A stretch of DNA of 11,653 nucleotides from Desulfovibrionaceae bacterium UBA3823 (GCA_002369295.1 DFDR01000120.1:1-11653), one strand, 5' to 3'. Shown: positions 1 through 6,962, numbered from the stretch's first letter. The notes: generated by a model from the letters alone, not told the origin. Numbers and translations: made by a program.

Positions 1-906
1 TTTTTCTGGCTTGACGGCCTCGACAGAGACCTGCGCGAGCACGTTCTCTTTTCCCTCCGAGTGCTCTGGACGCAGGCGTCCAATGCACTTGAGGGGAATA
101 CCTTCTCGAAAGGGGATACCCTGTTCTTCCTCAGGGAAGGGCTGACTGTGTCCGGAAAGACGCTGCAGGAACATCTCGAAATCAAAGGCCATTCCGATGC
201 AGTTGAACGCATGGCGGAAATGGCCGTCGGAGGTGTCCCCCTCGGCGAGCGGGAGCTTTTCGAACTGCACCGCCTCGTCCAGACGGCCGCGATCACCGAC
301 GCGTACCGCCCCGTGGGAGCCTGGAAGCGGGAGAACAACGGAACCCAGGCTGAGAAGGACGGGAAGCTCGTCTGGCACGAGTATCCGTCCTTCGAGCAGA
401 CGCCGAAACTCATGGAACGGTGGATCTCGGAATTCGCGACCTTGTCCCCGAAAGACCGTGCCGAGGCCCTATTGTGCTACGCAAAGGCGCATATCTCCTT
501 CGTGTCCATCCACCCCTTCTTCGACGGCAACGGGCGCATGGCGCGCCTTCTCGCGAATTTTCCCCTCCTGCGGAACGGCTTCCCGCCGATCATCATCCAG
601 CGAAGTGCACGGCGGGAGTACATCGACCTCTTAAGCGCCTTCCAAAAGATGCAGGCTTCGCCATTCCCGGAGCTTGCCGACTGCCAGGCCTTCACCGCGT
701 TTTTGGAAACGCAGTGGAGCGAGACATGGGAAATCATCAATGCAGCGCACGGGACGCAGGCCGCCCGCCGCAAGATGTCCGGTGTTGAAGGCCCAGCCCC
801 CGCAGAGCAAGACAACGAAGCAGGAATGGAAGGGGGCCACAGGACGGTAGGCTTATGCGCCGCTCCCGCGCCCGTCGAGGCGGAGGATTCCGGTCCCAGA
901 CCGTAG
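1..906 (+). CDS. Fic family protein, class II AMPylase (5'-truncated by window edge)
   Basis: Fic domain enzymes transfer AMP (sometimes other nucleotide moieties) from a nucleotide to a hydroxyl side chain of a target protein in the cytoplasm. The reading frame is open from base 1 without a stop, so the true start lies upstream; 301 residues are visible. The core motif HPFFDGNGRMAR (bases 511-546) matches HxFx(D/E)GNGRxxR, with the catalytic His at 511-513. An N-terminal inhibitory helix motif SNALEG (79-96) fits (S/T)xxxE(G/N), marking class II Fic proteins that hold themselves inactive until the Glu is displaced. The text between (EGLTVSGK, EHLEIKGH) is typical of the family. The last 50 residues or so are Ala/Pro/Glu-rich and do not look like part of the fold. 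It converges with hipA. Function as a toxin is possible but class II members are often stand-alone regulators; the target is unknown. Confidence 0.93.
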   Translation, partial: FFWLDGLDRDLREHVLFSLRVLWTQASNALEGNTFSKGDTLFFLREGLTVSGKTLQEHLEIKGHSDAVERMAEMAVGGVPLGERELFELHRLVQTAAITDAYRPVGAWKRENNGTQAEKDGKLVWHEYPSFEQTPKLMERWISEFATLSPKDRAEALLCYAKAHISFVSIHPFFDGNGRMARLLANFPLLRNGFPPIIIQRSARREYIDLLSAFQKMQASPFPELADCQAFTAFLETQWSETWEIINAAHGTQAARRKMSGVEGPAPAEQDNEAGMEGGHRTVGLCAAPAPVEAEDSGPRP

Positions 907-1094
907 GCAGCCCCGCCTCCTTCGAAGCGCATCTTGCACCCGCTCCCCAGCCGTCCTGGCCGAGACGGCTCCTGTCGGCGATGCGCTCGGCACTCCCCTG
1001 CGGATCCTCCAGCGCATCCGGCCCTTCAGGTTCAGCAGGGACAGGGATCGAGGCCGACAACCCTTTCGGAGCTATTCTTCATCCACAGGCCCTC

Positions 1095-1115
1095 TCGGCC
1101 TTTCCGAAAAGCCGA
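1095..1115. other. small hairpin between convergent fic and hipA
   Basis: The 288 bases between the Fic stop and the hipA stop hold no convincing gene. The only structure seen is a 9-base inverted repeat with one mismatch and a 3-base loop (arms 1095-1103 and 1107-1115). No T-run follows on either strand, so it is at best a weak bidirectional transcription end. Confidence 0.25.
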
Positions 1116-1194
1116 AGCTGGCTGCGGGGACAGCTTTGCCGGACAAGGACTGCGCCGCGACATCCTCGACGAAGGGCGGGGCTTCCGGCGCAGC

Positions 1195-2457
1195 CTATCG
1201 AAGCGCAGGCCCGCGCCGATCCAGCAGAGCCTGCGCTTCCGGATCGGATTCCCAGTGCTCGAACGACCAGCGGAAGCGCTCAGTCTCATCCTCCCTGACG
1301 CCGTTCCTTTCGAAGGACTCCCGCCACCGGGCGATTGTTGCCAGCATGCCGGCAAGAACGTCCTCCGCCTGAACCCGCGTCAGGCCGAAGCGCGGCGCAC
1401 AGGAGAGAACGTTGGCAACGGAGCCGAGGCGTCCGGCATTGCCTATGTTCATGGCATGCGTGACATGCATGCCGACGCCGTACGTCGATGCAGACGGCAC
1501 GATGTCGAAGGCAGGCGCCAGGACAAGCGAGTGCCCGTTGGCAAGGAAGCCGTGGTTGCGGGGATGATCGTCCGTGTTGCGACACAGAACGTTGAAGGCC
1601 ATGCGGCGGAAAAGCTGCGACAGGTTCTTCACGCCCATGGCGGCGGCGCTGTCGGCTATGGCTTCGTAGCTGTAGGCGGCGCGTTCCAGTTCCGTCCACC
1701 GGCACAGCGACAGCGCCGAAAGGTAGCCTCTGCGGGCGAAGCCACCGGGGACGGGCTCCCTGTCGAAGCGCCTTACGAGCAGGACGTCGCGCCCCTCAAC
1801 GTCAAGCAGCCGGAGTTCCGGGACATCGATCCCGCAGTCCGCCGCAAGCTCCATCGACGACTTCTCGACGCGGGCGTTCGACCACTTGTCCCCTTTGGCA
1901 GGAAACTTGGCAATCCAGAGGATGCCGTCGTGGAGCATGGCGCTCTTGGGCCTCGACCCGCCCATGGAGCTGCCCTGGGCAAGCAGCTCCATGTACTGGG
2001 GAGCAACGGGACGCTCTCTTTCCAGATTTTCGACCGCATCAAGCAGAATGTCCGCATCGGAAGAAAGTGGCGGTTCGCTTTCCGGCTCGCCGTCCTTCAG
2101 AGATGCGCGGAAGTCAAGGTTTCCCGTTCTCGCAGCATTGCTAAACAGCAGGTAGTCGCGCTCATGCAGCTCCTCGGCGTTCCGCCCCAGCGCCTTGGCA
2201 ATGACAAGCCGACCCCACAAGTCCGGCGCCGCATCGCGGACGGCGCCCATCCTTCCCGGTTCGAGGGCAAAGGACGGGAACGCAAGAGGCATGGACACGG
2301 GATCAACCGGCACGGCTTCCCTCCTCTGAGAGTAGAGACGTCCATAGCTTCCAGAAAGCCTGCCTTCGTCGTCAAGCCGCACTATCGCCGCAGGCACTGC
2401 CTCGACGGCGCCCGGAAGGTAGACAAAAATGTAGAATTCCTTGTCTGGACGGAGCAT
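1195..2457 (-). CDS. hipA: HipA-type serine/threonine kinase toxin
   Basis: HipA family kinase, 420 residues, close to the usual length of about 440. E. coli HipA phosphorylates glutamyl-tRNA synthetase and triggers dormancy; the target here is not knowable from sequence. The N-terminal subdomain spans roughly residues 8-120. The kinase part carries the Gly/Ser loop GSSMGGSRPKS (162-172), Lys184 in KFP, RFDR (230-233), the catalytic NTDDHPRNH (294-302) and the metal-binding Asp318 in AFDIVPS, so all key elements are intact and the protein should be active. The start at 2457 is preceded by AGGAGG, which overlaps the hipB stop codon; the 9-base gap points to translational coupling. The order antitoxin-toxin matches canonical hipBA. 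Regulation is expected through the HipB operator upstream. Confidence 0.95.
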   Translation of the reverse strand: MLRPDKEFYIFVYLPGAVEAVPAAIVRLDDEGRLSGSYGRLYSQRREAVPVDPVSMPLAFPSFALEPGRMGAVRDAAPDLWGRLVIAKALGRNAEELHERDYLLFSNAARTGNLDFRASLKDGEPESEPPLSSDADILLDAVENLERERPVAPQYMELLAQGSSMGGSRPKSAMLHDGILWIAKFPAKGDKWSNARVEKSSMELAADCGIDVPELRLLDVEGRDVLLVRRFDREPVPGGFARRGYLSALSLCRWTELERAAYSYEAIADSAAAMGVKNLSQLFRRMAFNVLCRNTDDHPRNHGFLANGHSLVLAPAFDIVPSASTYGVGMHVTHAMNIGNAGRLGSVANVLSCAPRFGLTRVQAEDVLAGMLATIARWRESFERNGVREDETERFRWSFEHWESDPEAQALLDRRGPALR

Positions 2458-2466
2458 GCAGTCCTC

Positions 2467-2814
2467 CTAGAAATCCAGTTCCTTTTCCCGCTTTTCCCGC
2501 ACGCGCTGCAGGCGCGCCCTCGACTCCGCATCGAGCCCGAGTCCCAGCACGTCCCTTTCCGGACTGCAGAGGCCGATGAATTCGCCCGACAGCTGGAGCA
2601 CCCAGACAAGGTTCATCCAGGCACCCATGGAAACTGCCGGATCGCCGGCTTCAATGCGGGCGATGGTCTGCCGCGTGCAGCCGGCAAGCTCCGCGACGTC
2701 CTTCTGGCGCATGCGCCTGCGCTTCCTGGCGACCGCAAGGTTTCCGCCGAGACGCCGCAGGATGTCCACCATGGGAGCGGGCAGTCCCTCCGTACATTTC
2801 CGCGTCTTTGCCAT
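2467..2814 (-). CDS. hipB: HipB-like XRE-family antitoxin/repressor
   Basis: A 115-residue protein with a Xre-type helix-turn-helix at about residues 25-78 (QKDVAELAGCTRQTIARIEAG is the recognisable helix pair), followed by a charged C-terminal tail ending in RVREKREKELDF. HipB proteins dimerise, bind inverted repeats in their own promoter, and clamp HipA in an inactive form. A good ribosome site (GGAGGAG) precedes the ATG. It is immediately upstream of hipA and overlaps its ribosome site. The N-terminal extension of about 20 residues before the HTH and the C-terminal tail are the parts expected to contact HipA, by inference from the family. Assignment as HipB rests mainly on the hipA neighbour. 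Confidence 0.92.
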   Translation of the reverse strand: MAKTRKCTEGLPAPMVDILRRLGGNLAVARKRRRMRQKDVAELAGCTRQTIARIEAGDPAVSMGAWMNLVWVLQLSGEFIGLCSPERDVLGLGLDAESRARLQRVREKREKELDF

Positions 2815-2868
2815 AGGCTCCTCCCTATGAGGAAGGGGATAGCGGAAAGCAAACGAACGGACAAGTCA

Positions 2869-2925
2869 AAAGTTATAAAAAAGCAACTTTATACAATGGA
2901 AGGGTGCTTTTATCTAACTTTTATA
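2869..2925 (-). promoter_or_regulatory. hipBA operator/promoter region with nested inverted repeats
   Basis: An AT-rich patch 55-110 bases upstream of hipB holds several interleaved dyads: AAAGTT(2869-2874)-N10-AACTTT(2885-2890); TATAAA(2874-2879)-N8-TTTATA(2888-2893); and AAAAGCA(2879-2885)-N19-TGCTTTT(2905-2911). A further copy of AACTTTTATA lies at 2916-2925. The 8-base spacer of the second dyad equals that of the E. coli HipB operator (TATCC-N8-GGATA), although the arm sequence differs. Several TATAAA/TATAAC strings here could be the -10 element; no single -35 stands out. This is the likely autoregulatory site. Confidence 0.5.
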
Positions 2926-3053
2926 AGCGCTGGGCCAAGAGATTCGCACACCAGTCTGGGCGCATTGTGGAGCGCTGGCAACGACAACGATCTGCGCCGG
3001 ACTCGCTTCCAGGCAACGCACGGAGGCGACAGCAGGCTGCAGTGCCGCAACAG

Positions 3054-3084
3054 AAAAAGCCCAGCGCCGCAGGGACGCCGGGCT
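3054..3084 (-). terminator. intrinsic terminator of the nitroreductase/flavin reductase operon
   Basis: On the - strand, a 9-base-pair GC-rich stem (arms 3076-3084 and 3058-3066, one G-U pair, 9-base loop) is followed directly by five T residues. It sits 25 bases past the flavin reductase stop, as expected for a rho-independent terminator. Confidence 0.85.
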
Positions 3085-3109
3085 GGCATTGTCTGAGCCA
3101 GGCCTTGAG

Positions 3110-3622
3110 CTAAGCCTGGCGCTCCATATGGACGACCTCGCCGATGTAGAGGTGGTGCGGCTCCTCGTCGAGGTAGAAGGTCTGCACCGCATCGGCCGGG
3201 ATGCGCTCCCTGTCGAGCTTGTCGCTGTAGATCTTCCTGCAGACCAGCGTCAGGCTCGCCTGCTCGTAGCCGACGCCGCCGGCCACGGCTTTGGGAGAGA
3301 GGCCGGTCAGAGCCAGCTTGTCGCCGTCCCTGCCGGACTTGGAGCCGAGGATGCCAAGGTCTTTCCTGAATTCCCTGGGGAACCAGCTGATCGTGAAGAT
3401 CCCGCTCTTCTCCATGAACTCGAAGGTGTAGCGCAGGGGCTTGACGAAGACCGTCGCTATCTTCTTGGCCTTGCCGGGCATGCCCCAGAGGGAGCCGAGC
3501 TGTCCCCAGCTGATGGTCATGGCGTTGTAGCCCTCCTCGAGGGTTCCTGCCGTGAGCAGGGCCCAGTCGCTGTCGAAGAGGCTGAAGATGTCGACGTTGA
3601 GGCTGCTGATGTCGTTGGCCAT
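3110..3622 (-). CDS. flavin reductase family protein (FMN-binding split barrel, flavoredoxin-like)
   Basis: A 170-residue protein of the flavin reductase-like split-barrel family. Members bind FMN and move electrons from NAD(P)H or from iron-sulfur partners; flavoredoxins of sulfate reducers belong here. The flavin-binding stretch is visible at NAMTISWGQLGSLWGMP (about residues 33-49), followed by VKPLRYTFEFMEKSGIFTISWF (61-82) typical of the barrel, and the C-terminal HHLYIGEVVHME strand. The start at 3622 has AAGGAG seven bases upstream. It follows the nitroreductase gene by 35 bases on the same strand and is closed by the terminator at 3054-3084, so the two form an operon. It has no signal peptide and should be cytoplasmic. 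The electron donor and acceptor are not shown by sequence. Confidence 0.9.
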   Translation of the reverse strand: MANDISSLNVDIFSLFDSDWALLTAGTLEEGYNAMTISWGQLGSLWGMPGKAKKIATVFVKPLRYTFEFMEKSGIFTISWFPREFRKDLGILGSKSGRDGDKLALTGLSPKAVAGGVGYEQASLTLVCRKIYSDKLDRERIPADAVQTFYLDEEPHHLYIGEVVHMERQA

Positions 3623-3657
3623 GTTCGCTCCTTGACTTGCCGCGGGAAGCGCTGAGG

Positions 3658-4266
3658 CTACGCCGCGGGCTTGCCGATGGATTGGGTAATGAATGTCTGC
3701 CAGCCCTTGGGCAGGGGCAGTTCCCTGTCCAAGGTGTCGTGCTTCTGCCATTTGACGCAGTTGGCGAGCCCGAGGCTTGCGCACATGAGGCCCGCCCCCT
3801 GGTACATGGAGCCGGCGTGCATGGCGGCAAAGCCCCGCTCGTCCTTCGGTCCGCAGTAGAGCAGAATCAGGCCAGAGCCGTCGAAAGCCCCTCTGCGGTC
3901 GCCATCGAGCACTCTTTTGACGGCGTGCTCCTTCGGCATGTACTCCCAGACGCCGTCGCCGCGCACGGCAAAGACCATGCACTCCTGGCGGTTCATGGCC
4001 GTAGGCACAACGTGCTTGCCATTGTCCCGGTTGACACCCCAGGCCGCCCAGAGAAGCGCGCCCAGGGCGTCGAGGTCCACGTCGCTTCGACCAATGGCGC
4101 GATTCGTTGCGCGCTCGGCAAGGCACTGCACGAGGGGCTTGCCGCCCTCGGGCTTTTTCAGGGCAATCGTCTTGCCGTCGCCGGCAGCCAGGACGGGCGA
4201 AGCCTCGCCTGCCAGCGAAACCGCGCAGGCTGCCGAGGCGCAGAGCAGGAAGTCCCTTCTTTTCAT
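3658..4266 (-). CDS. Tat-exported nitroreductase family protein
   Basis: A 202-residue nitroreductase-fold flavoprotein. Members bind FMN and reduce nitro groups, quinones or other acceptors. Residues 1-27 form a twin-arginine signal peptide: KRRDFL, a hydrophobic stretch, then SPVLA|A as a likely cleavage site. The ATG at 4266 is preceded by AAGGAGGAG. The mature part shows RATNRAIG (53-60), LLWAAWGVNR (71-80), the nearby PTAMN, and the C-terminal HAGSMYQGAGLMCASLGL (150-167), all typical of small SagB-like nitroreductases. Tat export fits a protein folded around its cofactor before transport, so it should act in the periplasm. It is the first gene of an operon with a cytoplasmic flavin reductase; how the two would exchange electrons across the membrane is unclear. 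The substrate is unknown. Confidence 0.9.
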   Translation of the reverse strand: MKRRDFLLCASAACAVSLAGEASPVLAAGDGKTIALKKPEGGKPLVQCLAERATNRAIGRSDVDLDALGALLWAAWGVNRDNGKHVVPTAMNRQECMVFAVRGDGVWEYMPKEHAVKRVLDGDRRGAFDGSGLILLYCGPKDERGFAAMHAGSMYQGAGLMCASLGLANCVKWQKHDTLDRELPLPKGWQTFITQSIGKPAA

Positions 4267-4269
4267 ATT

Positions 4270-4315
4270 CTCCTCCTTGGCATGCGGCGCTGGGCGAAGC
4301 GCCCCGCGGCATGCC
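4270..4315 (-). promoter_or_regulatory. large hairpin abutting the nitroreductase ribosome site
   Basis: On the - strand, GGCATGC (plus 4309-4315) pairs with GCATGCC (plus 4279-4285), with an inner GGGCG-CTT-CGCCC stem. The hairpin ends within two bases of the AGGAGGAG ribosome site (4270-4277). With no T-run it is not a normal terminator; it may control translation or mRNA stability. The remaining roughly 150 bases up to the SRAP stop show nothing recognisable. Confidence 0.4.
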
Positions 4316-4463
4316 TTCGATGTGCCTGCCCTGCCTCTCCGCAGTCCGGCGCAGGGCAACATGATCCCCGTTGCCGGCTGCCGCGACTGGTCTCAGCCCC
4401 AGCGTCGCGCGCAGCCTCCGCAGCAGGAATTTCTCGCATATGCGTACGCTATGTTGCCGCCAT

Positions 4464-4952
4464 CTAGAGATCAAGCAGGCTGTTCGCCTTCACCCGGGCG
4501 CGGTCGCGCAGCTCGACAGGCGTTGCGTCCAGCAATGCCTGAAAGCCGTCTCCTGGGGCGAGCCATGCGCCGGCATCCTCCAGCACCAGCGGCATGCGGT
4601 CGTGGACAGGTGCCATGCCAGCGTTGGCGGCCGTGGTCAGAATGGCGAAGGAGCGCCCGTCGCAGATGCCGGCCAGCATGCAGTCTCTGCCATCAGCGCG
4701 CGAGAAGGCGTGCCGCACCTTGTGCCTGTCCCATTCATAGAAGCACTGCACGGGCACGGCAACGCGCCCTGCCAGGACAAGCTTCCGGAAGAGGGGCTTC
4801 TCCAGGACGGTCTCCGACCTTGCGTTCACGACAAGCCGGGCGCCGGCAAGCTTCAGGCCGAAGCCGAGCGCAAGCGCCCCGCCGGGCGCGAGCACCGTGG
4901 CCGTGTCCGTCGGTCTGACGACAGTCTCCCGGTACTTGAACGAACAGCACAT
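4464..4952 (-). CDS. yedK: SRAP (YedK/HMCES-type) abasic-site processing protein, compact form
   Basis: SRAP proteins form a thiazolidine DNA-protein crosslink with abasic sites in single-stranded DNA through Cys2, shielding them from strand breakage. All catalytic elements are visible in the 162 residues: Cys2 exposed after Met removal, the NARSE motif (43-47), Glu73 in CFYEW, and His117 in PVHDRMP. The usual MCGRF start is replaced by MCCSF, and the protein is clearly shorter than the usual 190-230 residues; the missing part lies between Cys2 and NARSE and in the C-terminus. The start at 4952 has GGAGG nine bases upstream. It is transcribed in the same direction as the nitroreductase operon but separated by 197 bases. 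No LexA-like box was recognised, so SOS control is not shown. Confidence 0.92.
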   Translation of the reverse strand: MCCSFKYRETVVRPTDTATVLAPGGALALGFGLKLAGARLVVNARSETVLEKPLFRKLVLAGRVAVPVQCFYEWDRHKVRHAFSRADGRDCMLAGICDGRSFAILTTAANAGMAPVHDRMPLVLEDAGAWLAPGDGFQALLDATPVELRDRARVKANSLLDL

Positions 4953-4972
4953 GCAGAAATGCCTCCGCCCTG

Positions 4973-5001
4973 ATCTGACGGCGTTCTGGCCCGCCTGTCA
5001 A
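4973..5001 (-). promoter_or_regulatory. candidate promoter of the SRAP gene
   Basis: A perfect TTGACA (plus 4996-5001) with a 17-base spacer to TCAGAT (plus 4973-4978). The -10 is poor, and the implied start of transcription would fall only about 14 bases before the ATG, within the ribosome site, so this is tentative. Confidence 0.35.
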
Positions 5002-5012
5002 GGCGCGCGATT

Positions 5013-5046
5013 AAGCCCCAAGACCGCGCCTTCGCAGGAGGGGCTT
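5013..5046. other. weak inverted repeat, possible transcription end
   Basis: A 7-base inverted repeat (AAGCCCC at 5013-5019, GGGGCTT at 5040-5046) with a 20-base loop, followed on the + strand by two more T residues. The large loop makes it a weak terminator candidate downstream of yedF. Confidence 0.2.
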
Positions 5047-5073
5047 TTGACTGCCCCTGCCAGAAGCAAGCCC

Positions 5074-5097
5074 GGATGACTGGATGACTGGATGACA
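5074..5097. repeat. three tandem copies of an 8-base unit
   Basis: GGATGACT occurs three times head to tail (the third copy ends in A), downstream of yedF. Such short tandem units can change copy number by slippage; no function is evident. Confidence 0.7.
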
Positions 5098-5110
5098 GTC
5101 AGGATCGCGG

Positions 5111-5150
5111 CCTGCGGAACGGAGTGCATGAGCCAGCTCCGCTCCGCAGG
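5111..5150 (-). terminator. strong hairpin downstream of yedF, no T-run
   Basis: Arms 5111-5124 and 5137-5150 form a 14-base-pair stem with one G-U pair (on the - strand transcript) and a 12-base loop, about 20 bases after the yedF stop. No U-tract follows, so it may stabilise the 3' end or act with Rho rather than terminate on its own. Confidence 0.4.
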
Positions 5151-5170
5151 GAGGTCGCATCGCCCTGTGC

Positions 5171-5785
5171 CTACGGGCGGATTACCTTGTCCGCCAGACT
5201 GAGGCTCGTCACGATGTCGAGCATGTTGGTGGTCTCGCCCACCTGCTTCTTGTCGAGCAGATTGTAGTGCTGAAGGCATGTGCCACAAACAAAGATGGAA
5301 ACGCCGGCAGCCTCCAGGGCCTTCAGGCCGTCGAGGGCCTTGCCCTCCGTGGAGGCAAGCTTCACGCCGCCGTTGAGCAGCACGATGCGCCAGAGCTGGG
5401 GCCCAAGCTCGGGCAGGGTGGCGATGAAGTTGCCCATGAGGGCCTGGCCCAGCGTGTCGTCGCCGCGGCCGAGCGTATCCGTGGTGATGAGCACAAGGGT
5501 CTTGGGCTGGGCGGCCGGCGTGGGGCAGGCCACGTATTCGGCGTCCTTGATTTCCGCAACCGGCGCTCCGCTCCCCTCGCCCTTGATGCGCCAGACGCCG
5601 GCGCGCTCTTCGGCGCTTGTGACGGCGTAGCCGTTGCGGGCAAGGAAGCGCGACACGTTTTCCAGCGAGGCGGGATTGTCCACAAGGACGTAGAGCTCGG
5701 CAGGGTGGGATTCGGCAATGAGCTTCTTGGTGTTGATGACAGGCTGCGGGCAGGTGAGTCCGCGACAGTCGAGGATAGCGGCCAT
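5171..5785 (-). CDS. yedF: YedF family sulfurtransferase (TusA-like + DsrE-like domains)
   Basis: A 204-residue two-domain protein of the selenium-metabolism YedF type. Residues 1-70 are a TusA-like sulfur carrier domain with Cys7 and the CPQP motif (Cys12-Pro15), where Cys12 should carry a persulfide or selenosulfide. Residues 95-200 are a DsrE-like domain with TDTLGRGDDTLGQ (102-114), LLNGGVKLA (136-144) and the Cys pair CGTC (167-170), all characteristic of the longer YedF proteins found in anaerobes. The start at 5785 was chosen over one 13 codons upstream because AAAGGAG lies just before it and the domain begins there. It is the last gene of an operon, 31 bases after the double-cubane reductase gene. 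Its usual companions selD and yedE are not in the window. Family assignment is firm; whether it handles sulfur or selenium is not. Confidence 0.93.
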   Translation of the reverse strand: MAAILDCRGLTCPQPVINTKKLIAESHPAELYVLVDNPASLENVSRFLARNGYAVTSAEERAGVWRIKGEGSGAPVAEIKDAEYVACPTPAAQPKTLVLITTDTLGRGDDTLGQALMGNFIATLPELGPQLWRIVLLNGGVKLASTEGKALDGLKALEAAGVSIFVCGTCLQHYNLLDKKQVGETTNMLDIVTSLSLADKVIRP

Positions 5786-5816
5786 AGGTTCTCCTTTGCG
5801 GCGGTGAAGCGCGCTG

Positions 5817-6950
5817 TTAGGCAAGCATTTCGAGAAAGGCTTCGATGCGGATGCGGAGCTGCTCGGTATCGGCCTCCGCGTAGTCCGTCACTATCTGCAG
5901 GTAGGGAAGTCCGAGGTCCTCGTGCACGAAGCCGCGCAGAGAAAAGGACTCCACGTCGTAGGTCTGGCAGCCCTGCCAGGTGAGGTCCACGACGGCATCG
6001 GCGGCAAAGTCCCTGGCAAGCTTCCCGACAGCCGCATAGCGCCCCGGATTGGGCGACATGACGGCGCAGGGGATGTCGAGCGAACGGGCTGCCAGCACGT
6101 CGAGCGCATCGCCCGAGGCCTCGGGATTGTCGCGCACCTTCTTGTAGCAGGAGCAGTTGTCGATGCAGACAACGCTGGCCCCGCAGTCCTGGAGCAGCTG
6201 GACGACCTTGTGGGACCCCATGCCCGTCGGCACGCCCGTGAGCACGATGCGGGGAGCGGATGCCGGCGCAGCTCCCACGCCATCGCTCTCGAAAGCGTCC
6301 GCCAAGGCGTTGAGCTCCCGGATGCGCTCTTCGTAGTCAGGCATGAACGATGCCCGGAAGGCAACCTCCATGAGCTCCATGCCCGACAGCGGAGAAGGCT
6401 TGCGCCTGCCCAGATCGAGCACCCGCTTGAGGGCCTGGCGGAAGCGGTCCGAGAGGGCGATGGCGTCCCTGAGCCCCGCCTCCGTCAGCTCGATGCCGAA
6501 ATCCTGCTCCAGGCGGTCCTTGAAAAGCTCGAGCTGCCTGCGCCAGGACGTGATCGCATCGGCATCCTGGGTCTGCGGGAGCTGGAGGACAAAGACTGGC
6601 TTGCGCTTGGCCAGAAGCTCAAACATCTTCTTCTTGCCATCGCAGGTGGTGTCGGCAACGACCAGATCCGAAGCTGCCAGATAGGGACAGCTGTCCTGCA
6701 GGGCAAAGCCGAAACTGCTCTTGATGAGGGGGCAGAGCGTACGGGGGAGCATGGCCTCGGCCGCGGGAATGGAGTCGTTCTTGGTCCCGCACAGGGACAC
6801 GGGAATGGCGCCGGCGGCCAGCACCATCTCCAGCGGGGTGTAGATGCAGTACTGGCCGACCACCTTGCGGCCGGCCTGCTTCGCCTCCTGCAGGCGCAGG
6901 ACATTGCGGTCCGTGATCGCACGGAATGTATCCAGACTGGCATGGGCCAT
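5817..6950 (-). CDS. double-cubane-cluster anaerobic reductase (HgdB/YjiM family)
   Basis: A 377-residue member of the 2-hydroxyacyl-CoA dehydratase/BadD-related family, closest to the double-cubane cluster proteins (E. coli YjiM type), which hold an [8Fe-9S] cluster and reduce small molecules at very low potential using electrons forced in by an ATP-hydrolysing partner. Visible marks: YCIYTPLEMVLAAGAIP (34-50), SLCGTKND (52-59), LCPLIKSSFG (72-81), TTCDGKKKMFELL (101-113), GSHKVVQLL (245-253), the Cys-rich DNCSCYKKVR (264-273), and GCQTYDVESFSLRGF (327-341). Cysteines 35, 73, 103 and 328 are candidate cluster ligands. The start at 6950 has AGGAGG overlapping the upstream stop codon. It lies 12 bases after its activator and 31 before yedF. 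A dehydratase would normally have a second subunit (HgdA-like), which is absent, favouring the single-subunit reductase. Physiological substrate unknown. Confidence 0.92.
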   Translation of the reverse strand: MAHASLDTFRAITDRNVLRLQEAKQAGRKVVGQYCIYTPLEMVLAAGAIPVSLCGTKNDSIPAAEAMLPRTLCPLIKSSFGFALQDSCPYLAASDLVVADTTCDGKKKMFELLAKRKPVFVLQLPQTQDADAITSWRRQLELFKDRLEQDFGIELTEAGLRDAIALSDRFRQALKRVLDLGRRKPSPLSGMELMEVAFRASFMPDYEERIRELNALADAFESDGVGAAPASAPRIVLTGVPTGMGSHKVVQLLQDCGASVVCIDNCSCYKKVRDNPEASGDALDVLAARSLDIPCAVMSPNPGRYAAVGKLARDFAADAVVDLTWQGCQTYDVESFSLRGFVHEDLGLPYLQIVTDYAEADTEQLRIRIEAFLEMLA

Positions 6951-6962
6951 GGCAGAAACCTC

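Noticed and set aside
1032..1194. possible coding text on the - strand past the hipA stop
   Set aside because: Ser/Arg/Pro-rich with no start or ribosome site of its own; nothing recognisable.
934..3096. 720-codon open frame on the + strand
   Set aside because: It lies opposite hipA and hipB, whose families and motifs are clear; the translation is Arg/Pro/His-rich and resembles no protein. Long antisense frames are common in GC-rich DNA.
3110..4474. 454-codon - strand frame containing the flavin reductase
   Set aside because: Only its last 170 codons are flavin reductase; the upstream part overlaps the nitroreductase gene in another frame. The start at 3622 has a ribosome site.
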